From Mycobacterium malmoense (GTDB lineage: Bacteria; Actinomycetota; Actinomycetes; Mycobacteriales; Mycobacteriaceae): a DNA stretch of 64,000 nt. The notes beneath the pieces are model-generated. The model was not told the origin of the DNA. It made no database searches and saw nothing but the letters and a program-made list of their open reading frames with translations. Made by a program: the position numbers and the translations under genes. The stretch is from assembly GCF_019645855.1 (NCBI RefSeq), contig NZ_CP080999.1, positions 1,426,001-1,490,000 on the forward strand, read 5' to 3'. Below, piece by piece: positions 9,068 through 16,235 of this stretch (positions are counted from its first letter, which is position 1; every line of letters starts with the position of its first letter).

Positions 9068-9086
9068 ACGATACGGTAGGTAGCGT
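9068..9086. promoter_or_regulatory. Inverted repeat, candidate TetR operator
   Basis: ACGATAC-GGTAG-GTAGCGT is an imperfect 7+7 bp inverted repeat (6 of 7 positions match) with a 5-bp spacer. It lies in the 57-bp gap between the divergent Rv3168-like gene and the TetR gene and ends one base before the TetR ATG. Position and symmetry fit an autoregulatory TetR operator controlling both transcripts. The TetR message would be almost leaderless. Confidence 0.55.
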
Positions 9087-9087
9087 T

Positions 9088-9690
9088 ATGAAAGCAGACC
9101 CATCCGCCCTTGACAAGGCCCCCGGCGCCGGGAGGCCCCGGGATCCGCGCATCGACTCGGCCATCCTGTCGGCGACCGCGGAACTGCTTGTGGAGATCGG
9201 CTATTCGAACCTCAGCCTGGCGGCGGTGGCCGAGCGCGCCGGCACCACGAAATCGGCCCTGTACCGCCGGTGGTCGAGCAAGGCCGAGCTGGTGCACGAG
9301 ACGGCGTTCCCGACGGCGCCCACCGCGCTGGAGTCGCCGGCCGGCGACATCGCCGCCGACGTCCGGATGATGATCGAGGCCACCCGCGATGTGTTCACCA
9401 CCCCGGTGGTGCGCGCGGCGTTGCCCGGCCTGGTGGCCGACATGACGGCCGATCCCGCCCTCAACGCCCGCGTCATGTCACGCTTCACCGACCTGTTCAC
9501 CGCGGTGCGGATACGGCTGGGCGAGGCCGTCGACCGGGGTGAGGCGCATCCCGGCGTGGACCCGGATCGGTTGATCGAGTTGATTGGGGGAGCGACGATG
9601 CTGCGGATGCTGCTGCGCCCGGACGAGCCGCTGGATGACACGTGGGTGGCGCAGACCGCCGCCATCGTCGTGCATGGGGTGACGGGGTGA
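9088..9690 (+). CDS. TetR-family transcriptional regulator (Rv3167c type)
   Basis: The 200 residues contain an N-terminal TetR HTH: ILSATAELLVEIGYSNLSLAAVAERAGTTKSALYRRW spans about residues 28-64, with the recognition helix at TTKSALYRRW. The C-terminal ligand/dimer domain ends in LRMLLRPDEPLDDTWVAQTAAIVVHG, as in many mycobacterial TetR_C proteins. It is divergent from the Rv3168/Rv3169-like operon. In M. tuberculosis the equivalent gene, Rv3167c, has been linked to host-cell phenotypes; whether that applies here is unknown. The stop overlaps the start of the SDR gene (GTGA), so regulator and dehydrogenase are co-translated. Confidence 0.88.
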   Translation: MKADPSALDKAPGAGRPRDPRIDSAILSATAELLVEIGYSNLSLAAVAERAGTTKSALYRRWSSKAELVHETAFPTAPTALESPAGDIAADVRMMIEATRDVFTTPVVRAALPGLVADMTADPALNARVMSRFTDLFTAVRIRLGEAVDRGEAHPGVDPDRLIELIGGATMLRMLLRPDEPLDDTWVAQTAAIVVHGVTG

Positions 9691-10571
9691 CGCGGCGACT
9701 GGCGGGACGGGCCGCGATCGTCACCGGCGCCAGCCGCGGCCTGGGGCGGGCGATCGCGCTGGCCCTTGCCGCGGAGGGCGCCGCCGTCGCCGTCGCGGGG
9801 CGCACCGAACAGGTGTGGGATGACCGGCTGCCGGGAACCATCGGTGAGACGGTCGCCGACATCGAGGCGGCGGGCGGGCGCGCGGCGGCGGTCCGGGCCG
9901 ATCTGACCGACCGCGACGACATCGCCCGACTGGTGGGTTCGGCGCGAGATGCGTTGGGCCCCATCACCATTCTGGTGAACAATGCGGCGTTTACCGCACC
10001 GGGGCGCCCGCCGGTCGGCGGCGCCGAGCCGCGTGCTAAGCCCGCGTCGGCGGCGGCTAAGTCTGCATCGGGCGGCGGCAAACCGGATTGGCCGCCGTTC
10101 CTTGGTACGCCGTTGGCCGCGTATCGCCGGCATTTCGACATTGCGGTCTTCGCCGCCTACGAGCTGATGCAACTGGTGTGCCCCGACATGATCGACGCGG
10201 GTGGCGGCGCGGTCGTCAACATCACCTCGGTCGCGTCGCGGTTGCCCGGCGACGGACCCTATCCGGAACGCGGCGGCGGGGTCCTGCCCGGTTACGGCGG
10301 GTCCAAGGCGGCGCTCGAGCACCTCACCCAATGCGCGGCATTCGATCTCGCCGGCCACAACATCGCGGTAAACGCGCTATCGCCCTCCAAGCCGATCCTC
10401 ACGCCGGGGCTGGCCTACTACGCCCGCGAATTTGTGGACACCGCGTCGGCGGATGAATTCGCTTGGGCAGCAGTGGAATTGGCACTGGCGGACCCGGCGG
10501 TGGTCACCGGGCGCACGATCGGGCATCTGCAGGTGCTCGACGGCAGCTTCCGGCCGTTCACGCTGGGCTAG
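9687..10571 (+). CDS. Short-chain dehydrogenase/reductase
   Basis: This 294-residue classical SDR has cofactor motif TGASRGLG near the N-terminus, NNAA at the end of beta-4, the catalytic Ser in NITSVAS and YGGSK as the Tyr-xxx-Lys pair. It probably oxidises or reduces an alcohol/ketone with NAD(P). It carries an unusual low-complexity insertion after NNAAFTAPGRPP, rich in Ala, Lys and Gly (about residues 107-132), where family members have a short loop. It starts at GTG 9687, overlapping the TetR stop, so the TetR regulator probably controls it. Its 3' end overlaps the convergent methyltransferase gene by 14 nt. Confidence 0.87.
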   Translation: MTRRLAGRAAIVTGASRGLGRAIALALAAEGAAVAVAGRTEQVWDDRLPGTIGETVADIEAAGGRAAAVRADLTDRDDIARLVGSARDALGPITILVNNAAFTAPGRPPVGGAEPRAKPASAAAKSASGGGKPDWPPFLGTPLAAYRRHFDIAVFAAYELMQLVCPDMIDAGGGAVVNITSVASRLPGDGPYPERGGGVLPGYGGSKAALEHLTQCAAFDLAGHNIAVNALSPSKPILTPGLAYYAREFVDTASADEFAWAAVELALADPAVVTGRTIGHLQVLDGSFRPFTLG

Positions 10572-11181
10572 CCGTGGGACGCGGCTTGGTTGCCGTCACG
10601 GCCTTGATAACCACGGCGTACAACCTGTGCCAGTGCGGGGAAGCAAACCCCGCGCGGAGCACGAGGCCGGTGGCGCGGCTCTTGGTGCGGGCTTTACCCC
10701 GGCGGCTGGTGGCCAGGGTTGGCAGCAGCCACCGCGAGAACTGGTCGACGAGCACCAGGTGACCACCGGGGCGCAGCACCCGGGCGCATTCGACGAGTCC
10801 GGCTTGTTGGTCGGCCCAGTGATCGAACGATGTCGTGCTGACGACGAGGTCAAAGGTGGCGTCGGGGTAGCCGAGCCGCTCGGCCACCCCGACGGTAAAG
10901 CTCAATCGATCGTCGTGAGTGAAAGTCCTTGCGGTTTCGACCATTTGGGGTGCGGGGTCGATGCCGCAAAGCTGTTGGGCAGCCGGGTAACGGCGGGCCA
11001 GGGTGCGCAGCAGGTAACCGGTCCCGGACCCCACATCCAGCACTTGACCGGGAGAGGCGGTGGTCGCGACGGCGAGATCGGCGGTCCGGTCGCCAATTTC
11101 ATGGTGCAGCCGACCACGCCAGCCAAGGTCATACCCGGGCGCTCGATCGTCGAACGCGGCCAGGTCACGATACGGGGGCAC
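10558..11181 (-). CDS. Class I SAM-dependent methyltransferase
   Basis: In this 207-residue protein the SAM-binding motif I is VLDVGSGTGYLLRTLA (about residues 47-62). The acidic loop GIDPAPQMVETAR and motif FDLVVSTTSFDHW follow, then LRPGGHLVLVDQFSRW, the post-motif seen in small-molecule methyltransferases of the Methyltransf_11 type. The substrate is unknown. The C-terminal tail is basic and variable. It lies between the SDR gene and a decayed 13E12 repeat gene and is absent from this position in M. tuberculosis, so it may be an insertion. Confidence 0.8.
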   Translation of the reverse strand: MPPYRDLAAFDDRAPGYDLGWRGRLHHEIGDRTADLAVATTASPGQVLDVGSGTGYLLRTLARRYPAAQQLCGIDPAPQMVETARTFTHDDRLSFTVGVAERLGYPDATFDLVVSTTSFDHWADQQAGLVECARVLRPGGHLVLVDQFSRWLLPTLATSRRGKARTKSRATGLVLRAGFASPHWHRLYAVVIKAVTATKPRPTASPA

Positions 11182-11189
11182 CCGCTCAG

Positions 11190-11702
11190 TGTCCCACCGG
11201 CGAGCTCGACCTGGCGAGGGTTACCGTTCTGGGGCGCCCGGCGGTCCCACTGGTCCCGGTGCGCCAGGTCCGCCCGTGTCCTCTTCGGGTGGATCGGGGT
11301 CGGTGTGGAGGAGTTCGTCGGGCTTGCACGGCGGCCGCCAGCTCCGGCAGCTCCGGGGGGCGTGGGGGGCCGGTCAGGCAGCGCCTCGGCCGGAGGCGGG
11401 CGGCGAGCCGAAAGCGGCGCAGGACTTTCTTTGGGAGGCACGCGTAGTCGCGCCCATAGCATCTCGCGGACCGCGGGGACGGATTCGCTGCCGTCGGGGG
11501 GTTCGGCGATCTCGCCGAAGACCCGATACAGTCCGCGGTTGGTGCGTTCCTGAGTTTCGAGCCGCTCAGCGACCCCGACGCGGAAATGGTTGCCGACCAG
11601 ATCCGAGCTGGTCTCGCGCAGCAGGTCCTGGGCGGCGTCGATCGCATCCAGCGCGGCGCTGATGCGTTCGCGTGCCTGCTCGGCGCTGATCGAGGAACCC
11701 AC
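11190..11702 (-). pseudogene. Remnant of 13E12-repeat (DUF222) protein
   Basis: Reading from 11702 on the minus strand, one frame gives a good DUF222 start: RISAALDAIDAAQDLLRE, then VAERLETQERTNRGLYRVFG and AVREMLWARLRVPPKE. The family sequence then continues in a second frame (FRLAARLRPRRCLTGPPRPPELPEL), and the Pro-rich tail is in a third frame. At least two frameshifts and loss of the C-terminal HNH part make it a pseudogene. 13E12 genes are repetitive in mycobacterial genomes and behave like mobile elements. The methyltransferase gene begins 8 nt beyond its 3' end. Confidence 0.72.
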
Positions 11703-11762
11703 ACCCGAATGCTATCGAACGCTTGTGCGAATACCGCCTGCCCGGCCGTCTCACCGCCCGAT

Positions 11763-11793
11763 CTGTGCACAAAACCCCCACTGTGCACAAAAC
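11763..11793. repeat. Two 13-bp direct repeats (CTGTGCACAAAAC)
   Basis: CTGTGCACAAAAC occurs exactly twice, at 11763-11775 and 11781-11793, spaced 18 bp start to start. Each copy contains the 8-bp palindrome TGTGCACA. The pair lies in the intergenic stretch between the 13E12 remnant and the rightward DUF4129 operon, so it may be a tandem regulator site or part of the decayed repeat element. Confidence 0.6.
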
Positions 11794-11856
11794 GGCCCCC
11801 GGCCGCCTCGTGCCACCGCGGCCATTGCTGGCGGATTGGCCGCCTGACGTGCCAGT

Positions 11857-12852
11857 ATGAAACAAGCCCGTGCCGCAAAGGCGGCAGGTGACCGGTCGAG
11901 TGGTGTGCCAATGCCCGGTATTGACAAGCCGACGGGGCGCGTCGTCGCCCTGATCGTTCTCTTGATCTTTGTCGCCGCCGCCCTGCGCGGATACCTCCCG
12001 GCCCAAGGTCGTGCGGTGCGCGCGGAGCCCGGCAGCGGTCGGGCGGCGTTGATATTCGTCATAGCGGCCCTCAGCGCGACGCTCACCCTGCTGGCGATCG
12101 CGGTCGTTGCACGGTTGCGGGATCCCCGCGCCGCGGCACCGAATGTGGGAGACCTGTCCGAACTGCTCGGCACCGGCAAGGGCCGACGGAGTTGGCGCGT
12201 GTTGCTGATCGGACTCGGGGTGATCGCGGCCTGGCTGCTGATCGCGATGCTGCTGATCCGGCCCTTGGTGCCGCACGGTGCCATCCCCTCCGCGTCCGAC
12301 CCCGCCCAGACCGCGTCGCTGTCGGGGCATGCCACCGGCCCGCCGCCGCGGCAACACCCGCAAAACGACGGCGGGGACATGTTCGGAATCCTGCTCGCCG
12401 GCACGGTCCCGGCGTTGGCGGTGATTGTCGCCGGATCGCTTATCATGTCGCGGCGGCGGTGGCGCGCGGCCGCAGCGGGTGCCACGGCCGACGACACCCC
12501 ATACGCCGCGCCGGCGCCGCGTTCGGACTCTCTCGCGCGGGCGGCCGAGCGCGGACTGGCCGAGATGGCCGACGCCAGCCGTGAACCGCGGGAGGCGATC
12601 ATCGCGTGCTACGCCGTGATGGAACATGAGCTCGCGAACGTTCCCGAAGCCGCCCCCCAGGACTTCGACACCCCAACCGAGGTGTTGGCCCGCGCCGTCG
12701 AACACCATGCGCTGCATGGCGATAACGCCGTGCGGTTGGTGAACCTGTTCGAAGAGGCACGCTTCAGTCCCCACGTGATGGACGAGGGACACCGTGAGGT
12801 GGCGGCACACGTGCTGCGGCTGGTGCTCGCGGAGTTGCGGAGCCCCCTGTGA
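11857..12852 (+). CDS. Membrane protein with C-terminal DUF4129 domain (Rv3166c type)
   Basis: This is a protein of up to 331 residues with four hydrophobic segments (around VVALIVLLIFVAAAL, IFVIAALSATLTLLAIAVV, VLLIGLGVIAAWLLIAMLL and GILLAGTVPALAVIVAGSLIM). A cytoplasmic C-terminal domain follows, with REAIIACYAVMEHELA and FDTPTEVLARAVEHHAL, typical of DUF4129. DUF4129 proteins accompany MoxR/DUF58 gene sets. The start is uncertain: ATG 11857 is the longest choice, but ATG 11911 would place TM1 nearer the N-terminus, and the bases at 11857 could instead be a -10 box (TATGAA). First gene of a five-gene chain with overlapping stop/start codons. Confidence 0.78.
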   Translation: MKQARAAKAAGDRSSGVPMPGIDKPTGRVVALIVLLIFVAAALRGYLPAQGRAVRAEPGSGRAALIFVIAALSATLTLLAIAVVARLRDPRAAAPNVGDLSELLGTGKGRRSWRVLLIGLGVIAAWLLIAMLLIRPLVPHGAIPSASDPAQTASLSGHATGPPPRQHPQNDGGDMFGILLAGTVPALAVIVAGSLIMSRRRWRAAAAGATADDTPYAAPAPRSDSLARAAERGLAEMADASREPREAIIACYAVMEHELANVPEAAPQDFDTPTEVLARAVEHHALHGDNAVRLVNLFEEARFSPHVMDEGHREVAAHVLRLVLAELRSPL

Positions 12853-13331
12853 AAAAGCTTATCGCGTTGGGCGTTTGCCTCATTGCCGGCACGGAGCTGT
12901 TGGCACTGATACTGCACGATCGCCGGTTCTTGCTGGCGGCCTCAGGCGCCGCCCTGGCCCTGGTGCTGCTGAATGTCCGGCATGTCCTGGGACGCGGAAT
13001 CCAGCCCACGGTCGAGCTGGACCCCGACGATATGGGGGATTCGTTGCGCCGCTGGCTTTCCGCCACCGAGACGACGATCCGGTGGGCGGATTCCACCCGA
13101 GGCGACTGGGATCGCCATCTGCGTCCGATGCTCGCGCGGAGGTACGAAATGACAACGGGACAAAGACGATTCAAAGATTTGGCGGCCTACCACGCAAGCG
13201 GCCGCATGCTTTTCGGCGCCGAACTGTGGGAATGGGTTAATCCGAACAATGTCGCACGCGCCGTTGACCGCCAGCCCGGCCCCGGCCGTGCGGCGCTGGA
13301 AGAGATTCTGCGGAAGTTGGAGCAGGTATGA
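12849..13331 (+). CDS. Conserved membrane-associated protein (Rv3165c type)
   Basis: The 160 residues begin with two adjacent hydrophobic segments (LIALGVCLIAGTELLALIL and FLLAASGAALALVLLNV), followed by a soluble C-terminal part without a recognised catalytic motif. The GTG start overlaps the stop of the DUF4129 gene (GTGA) and its own stop overlaps the moxR3 start (ATGA), so it is translated as part of the MoxR operon. The function is unknown. It is probably a small membrane partner of the MoxR/DUF58 system, by context only. Confidence 0.75.
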   Translation: MKKLIALGVCLIAGTELLALILHDRRFLLAASGAALALVLLNVRHVLGRGIQPTVELDPDDMGDSLRRWLSATETTIRWADSTRGDWDRHLRPMLARRYEMTTGQRRFKDLAAYHASGRMLFGAELWEWVNPNNVARAVDRQPGPGRAALEEILRKLEQV

Positions 13332-14308
13332 CACTGCCGGTCGCTATGCCAGCTGGTAAGACCACCGCACACTGCGAGGCGGTGCTCGACGAAATCGAAC
13401 GTGTGGTGGTGGGCAAGCGCTCGGCGCTCACGCTCATCCTCACCGCGGTCCTCGCGCGCGGCCACATTCTCATCGAAGACCTGCCCGGTCTCGGCAAGAC
13501 GCTCATCGCAAGGTCTTTCGCCGCCGCATTGGGGCTGCGATTCACCCGGGTGCAGTTCACGCCGGACCTGCTGCCCGCCGACCTGCTCGGCTCGACCATC
13601 TACGACATGCAGTCGGGCCGCTTCACGTTCCGGGCCGGACCCGTGTTCACCAACCTGTTGCTCGCCGACGAGATCAACCGCACGCCACCCAAAACGCAGG
13701 CGGCGCTGCTGGAGGCGATGGCCGAGGGCCAAGTGAGCATCGACGGCGAGACGCATAAGCTGCCAACGCCATTCATCGTCCTTGCCACCGACAATCCGAT
13801 CGAGTACGAGGGCACCTATCCACTGCCTGAGGCGCAGCTGGATCGGTTCGCGATCCGGCTGGAACTGCGGTACCTCTCCGAGCGGGACGAGACCTCGATG
13901 CTGCGCCGCCGCCTCGAACGCGGTGCGGCCGAACCGATGGTCAATCAGGTGGTGGACGCTCAGGATCTGCTGGCGATGCGCGAATCGGTCGAGCGGGTGA
14001 CCGTGCACGACGACGTCTTGGGCTACGTGGTGTCACTGGCCACCGCCACCCGGCACCATCCGCAGGTCGCCGTCGGCGCCAGCCCGCGCGCGGAGCTCGA
14101 CCTGGTCCAGCTCGCCCGGGCCCGCGCGCTGTTGCTCGGTCGCGACTACGTCATCCCCGAAGATGTCAAGGCGCTCGCCATCGCCACCGTCGCACACCGG
14201 ATCACCCTGCGTCCGGAGATGTGGGTGCGAAAGATTCAGGGCGCCGACGTCGTCGAAGAACTGTTGCGGCGTCTGCCGGTGCCCCGAACAAATGGGGGAA
14301 CCGGATGA
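13328..14308 (+). CDS. moxR3: MoxR-family AAA+ ATPase (MoxR3)
   Basis: This 326-residue MoxR ATPase has Walker A in EDLPGLGKTLIARS (about residues 53-66), Walker B LLLADEINRTPPKTQAALLEAM (about 115-136), sensor-1 VLATDNPIEYEGTYPLPEAQLDRF and a C-terminal lid with SPRAELDLVQLARARALLLGRDYVIPEDV. MoxR proteins are chaperone-like ATPases that act with DUF58/VWA-type partners, here encoded directly downstream. It corresponds to M. tuberculosis Rv3164c. The ATG overlaps the upstream stop (ATGA) and the DUF58 gene starts within its 3' end. Confidence 0.92.
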   Translation: MTLPVAMPAGKTTAHCEAVLDEIERVVVGKRSALTLILTAVLARGHILIEDLPGLGKTLIARSFAAALGLRFTRVQFTPDLLPADLLGSTIYDMQSGRFTFRAGPVFTNLLLADEINRTPPKTQAALLEAMAEGQVSIDGETHKLPTPFIVLATDNPIEYEGTYPLPEAQLDRFAIRLELRYLSERDETSMLRRRLERGAAEPMVNQVVDAQDLLAMRESVERVTVHDDVLGYVVSLATATRHHPQVAVGASPRAELDLVQLARARALLLGRDYVIPEDVKALAIATVAHRITLRPEMWVRKIQGADVVEELLRRLPVPRTNGGTG

Positions 14309-15575
14309 GCTCGCTGTGATTGAGGGCCGTGAAGTCGAATTCCGCTGGCGCGCATCGCAACTGACGCGGGCGATCGGGACCTGCGCCGGGGTCGCGCTGG
14401 CCGCCGCCGTGATCGGCGCGCGCTGGCAGCTGATCGCCTTTGCGGCACCGCTGCTCGGTGTGCTGTGTTCGATCAGCTGGCAGCGCCCGGTGCCGAAGAT
14501 CCGCGTGCACGGTAAGCCGAATTCGCAGCGATGCTTTGAAAACGAACAGGCGCGGCTGACCGTGTGGTTAACCGAAGAGTCCGCGGCGGCCGGACCGGCC
14601 GAGCTCACGGTTTCGGCCGTCCCGGGCATGCGGCTCGACGTGCTCGACTCCGATGCCCGTCACGCGAAAACCGTTGCGGTAACCGCACAACGGTGGGGCC
14701 GCTATCCCATCCGGGCCCGGGTCGACGTGGTCGCCCGCGGCGGGTTGCTGGCCGGAACGGCCACCGTCGACGCCGCCGACGTCATCGTGTTTCCGCTGAC
14801 GCCACCGCAGTCGACGCCAATCCCGCAGACCGAGTTGCTCGACCGCCTGGGCGCTCACCTCACCCGGCATATCGGCCCGGGCGTCGAGTACGGCGACATT
14901 CGCCCCTACGTGCCCGGTGACCAGTTGCGGGTGGTGAACTGGCCGGTGACCGCGCGCCGCCGCCAATTACACGTGACGCAACGACTGACCGACCGTGCCC
15001 TCGACGTCGTGGTGCTGATCGACACCTATCGGCAGCCCGCGGGTCCCGCGACCGAGGCCACCGAACGGGTGGTACGCGGCGCGGCTCAGGTGGTGCAGAC
15101 CGCGTTGCGGCACGGTGATCGCGCCGGGATCGTCGCCCTCGGCGGCAACCGCCCGCGGTGGCTCGGTGCCGACATCGGGCAGCGCCAGTTCTACCGGGTG
15201 CTCGACACCGTGCTCGGCGCCGGCGAGCAGTTCGAAAACACGACCGGCACATTGGCGCCGCGCGCGGCCGTTCCCGTGGGGGCGATCGTCATCGCGTTCT
15301 CCACGCTGCTCGATACGGAATTCGCGCTGGCGTTGATCGACCTCCGCAAACGCGGCCACGTCGTGCTCGCGGTCGACATCCTCGACGGCTCCCCGTTCGA
15401 AGGCCAGCAGGATGCCCTGGTGGATCGGATGTGGGCGTTGCAGCGCTCCGCCATGTATCGCGACATGGCCACCATCGGTGTCGACATCGTGTCTTGGCGA
15501 GGGGACAGCACCCTGGAGCAGTCGATGGGGGTGCTGCCGGATCGCCGGCGTCGGGTGCGGGGACGGCTCAGGTGA
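14292..15575 (+). CDS. DUF58-domain protein (Rv3163c type)
   Basis: This protein of about 427 residues has two N-terminal hydrophobic segments (AIGTCAGVALAAAVIGA and LIAFAAPLLGVLCSI) and the DUF58 hallmark HIGPGVEYGDIRPYVPGDQLRVVNW (about residues 193-217). A VWA-like C-terminal part follows, with VVVLIDTYRQPAG (metal-site-like Asp) and GAIVIAFSTLLDTEFALALIDLRKRGH. These proteins are the usual partners of MoxR ATPases. The start chosen, ATG 14292, overlaps moxR3 by 17 nt; GTG 14316 would avoid the overlap and shorten it by 8 residues. Its stop overlaps the next GTG. Confidence 0.88.
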   Translation: MGEPDELAVIEGREVEFRWRASQLTRAIGTCAGVALAAAVIGARWQLIAFAAPLLGVLCSISWQRPVPKIRVHGKPNSQRCFENEQARLTVWLTEESAAAGPAELTVSAVPGMRLDVLDSDARHAKTVAVTAQRWGRYPIRARVDVVARGGLLAGTATVDAADVIVFPLTPPQSTPIPQTELLDRLGAHLTRHIGPGVEYGDIRPYVPGDQLRVVNWPVTARRRQLHVTQRLTDRALDVVVLIDTYRQPAGPATEATERVVRGAAQVVQTALRHGDRAGIVALGGNRPRWLGADIGQRQFYRVLDTVLGAGEQFENTTGTLAPRAAVPVGAIVIAFSTLLDTEFALALIDLRKRGHVVLAVDILDGSPFEGQQDALVDRMWALQRSAMYRDMATIGVDIVSWRGDSTLEQSMGVLPDRRRRVRGRLR

Positions 15576-16009
15576 GAGCGATGGCACGTGCCTTGTCGAC
15601 CGGTTTCGGCCTGCTGATGGTGGGCTTGGCCGCCGTCGGGTCCCATGGACCGGCGTTCGCGGCGGGTGCGGTAGCGCTGGTCGCGGTGGGTGTAGGAATG
15701 GCGTCTCGTCCGACCGCGACGTTCGCCGTGCTGCTGTCGGCGGCCACGATCGCGCTGTCCGATCCACCGCATGTGCTTGCCGCACTGTCCGGACTGTGCG
15801 CCGCCGCCTACCTGGCGTGCCGCCACGCAGCCGGCACGTCCCCGGGGGACGTCATGGGGAGTCGTCCGACAGTCGTTGCGGTCGCGGGGTTTACGCTCGC
15901 CGGAGTGGTCGCCACATCGTTCCCGCTGCAGTTGCCGTGGTTGCCGCTGGCGGCGCCGCTGGGAGTCCTGGCGATCTATGTGCTGGCCACGCGCCCGTTC
16001 TTCACCTGA
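15572..16009 (+). CDS. Small integral membrane protein (Rv3162c type)
   Basis: This 145-residue protein is nearly all hydrophobic, with four or five predicted membrane segments (LLMVGLAAVGSHGPAFAAGAVALVAVG, FAVLLSAATIAL, VVAVAGFTLAGVVATSF and LAAPLGVLAIYVLATRPFF). No catalytic motif is seen. It starts at GTG 15572, which overlaps the DUF58 stop (GTGA), and closes the MoxR3 operon. In M. tuberculosis the same gene follows the DUF58 gene. The function is unknown. The 226 nt between its stop and the PPE gene hold no recognised gene. Confidence 0.78.
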   Translation: MRAMARALSTGFGLLMVGLAAVGSHGPAFAAGAVALVAVGVGMASRPTATFAVLLSAATIALSDPPHVLAALSGLCAAAYLACRHAAGTSPGDVMGSRPTVVAVAGFTLAGVVATSFPLQLPWLPLAAPLGVLAIYVLATRPFFT

Positions 16010-16235
16010 TCGACCGCCTGACACACGGGCCGTGCCCTTTCGCTGGCCGCAGAGCGAATCGCTTATTAAAGGTTTGTGAAAACGCAGGTTTTCACGTCGC
16101 GATTTCCCTAGTCTGTTGTCACCGATCGAGCGATATGCGCGATCGCCTAAGTCTTTGGCGGGACGTGAGGTCCCGAGGATCAATAATCGTTGCCCCGATC
16201 TGGGAGACCCGGGAGACCGAGGAAAGGACAGGCTC

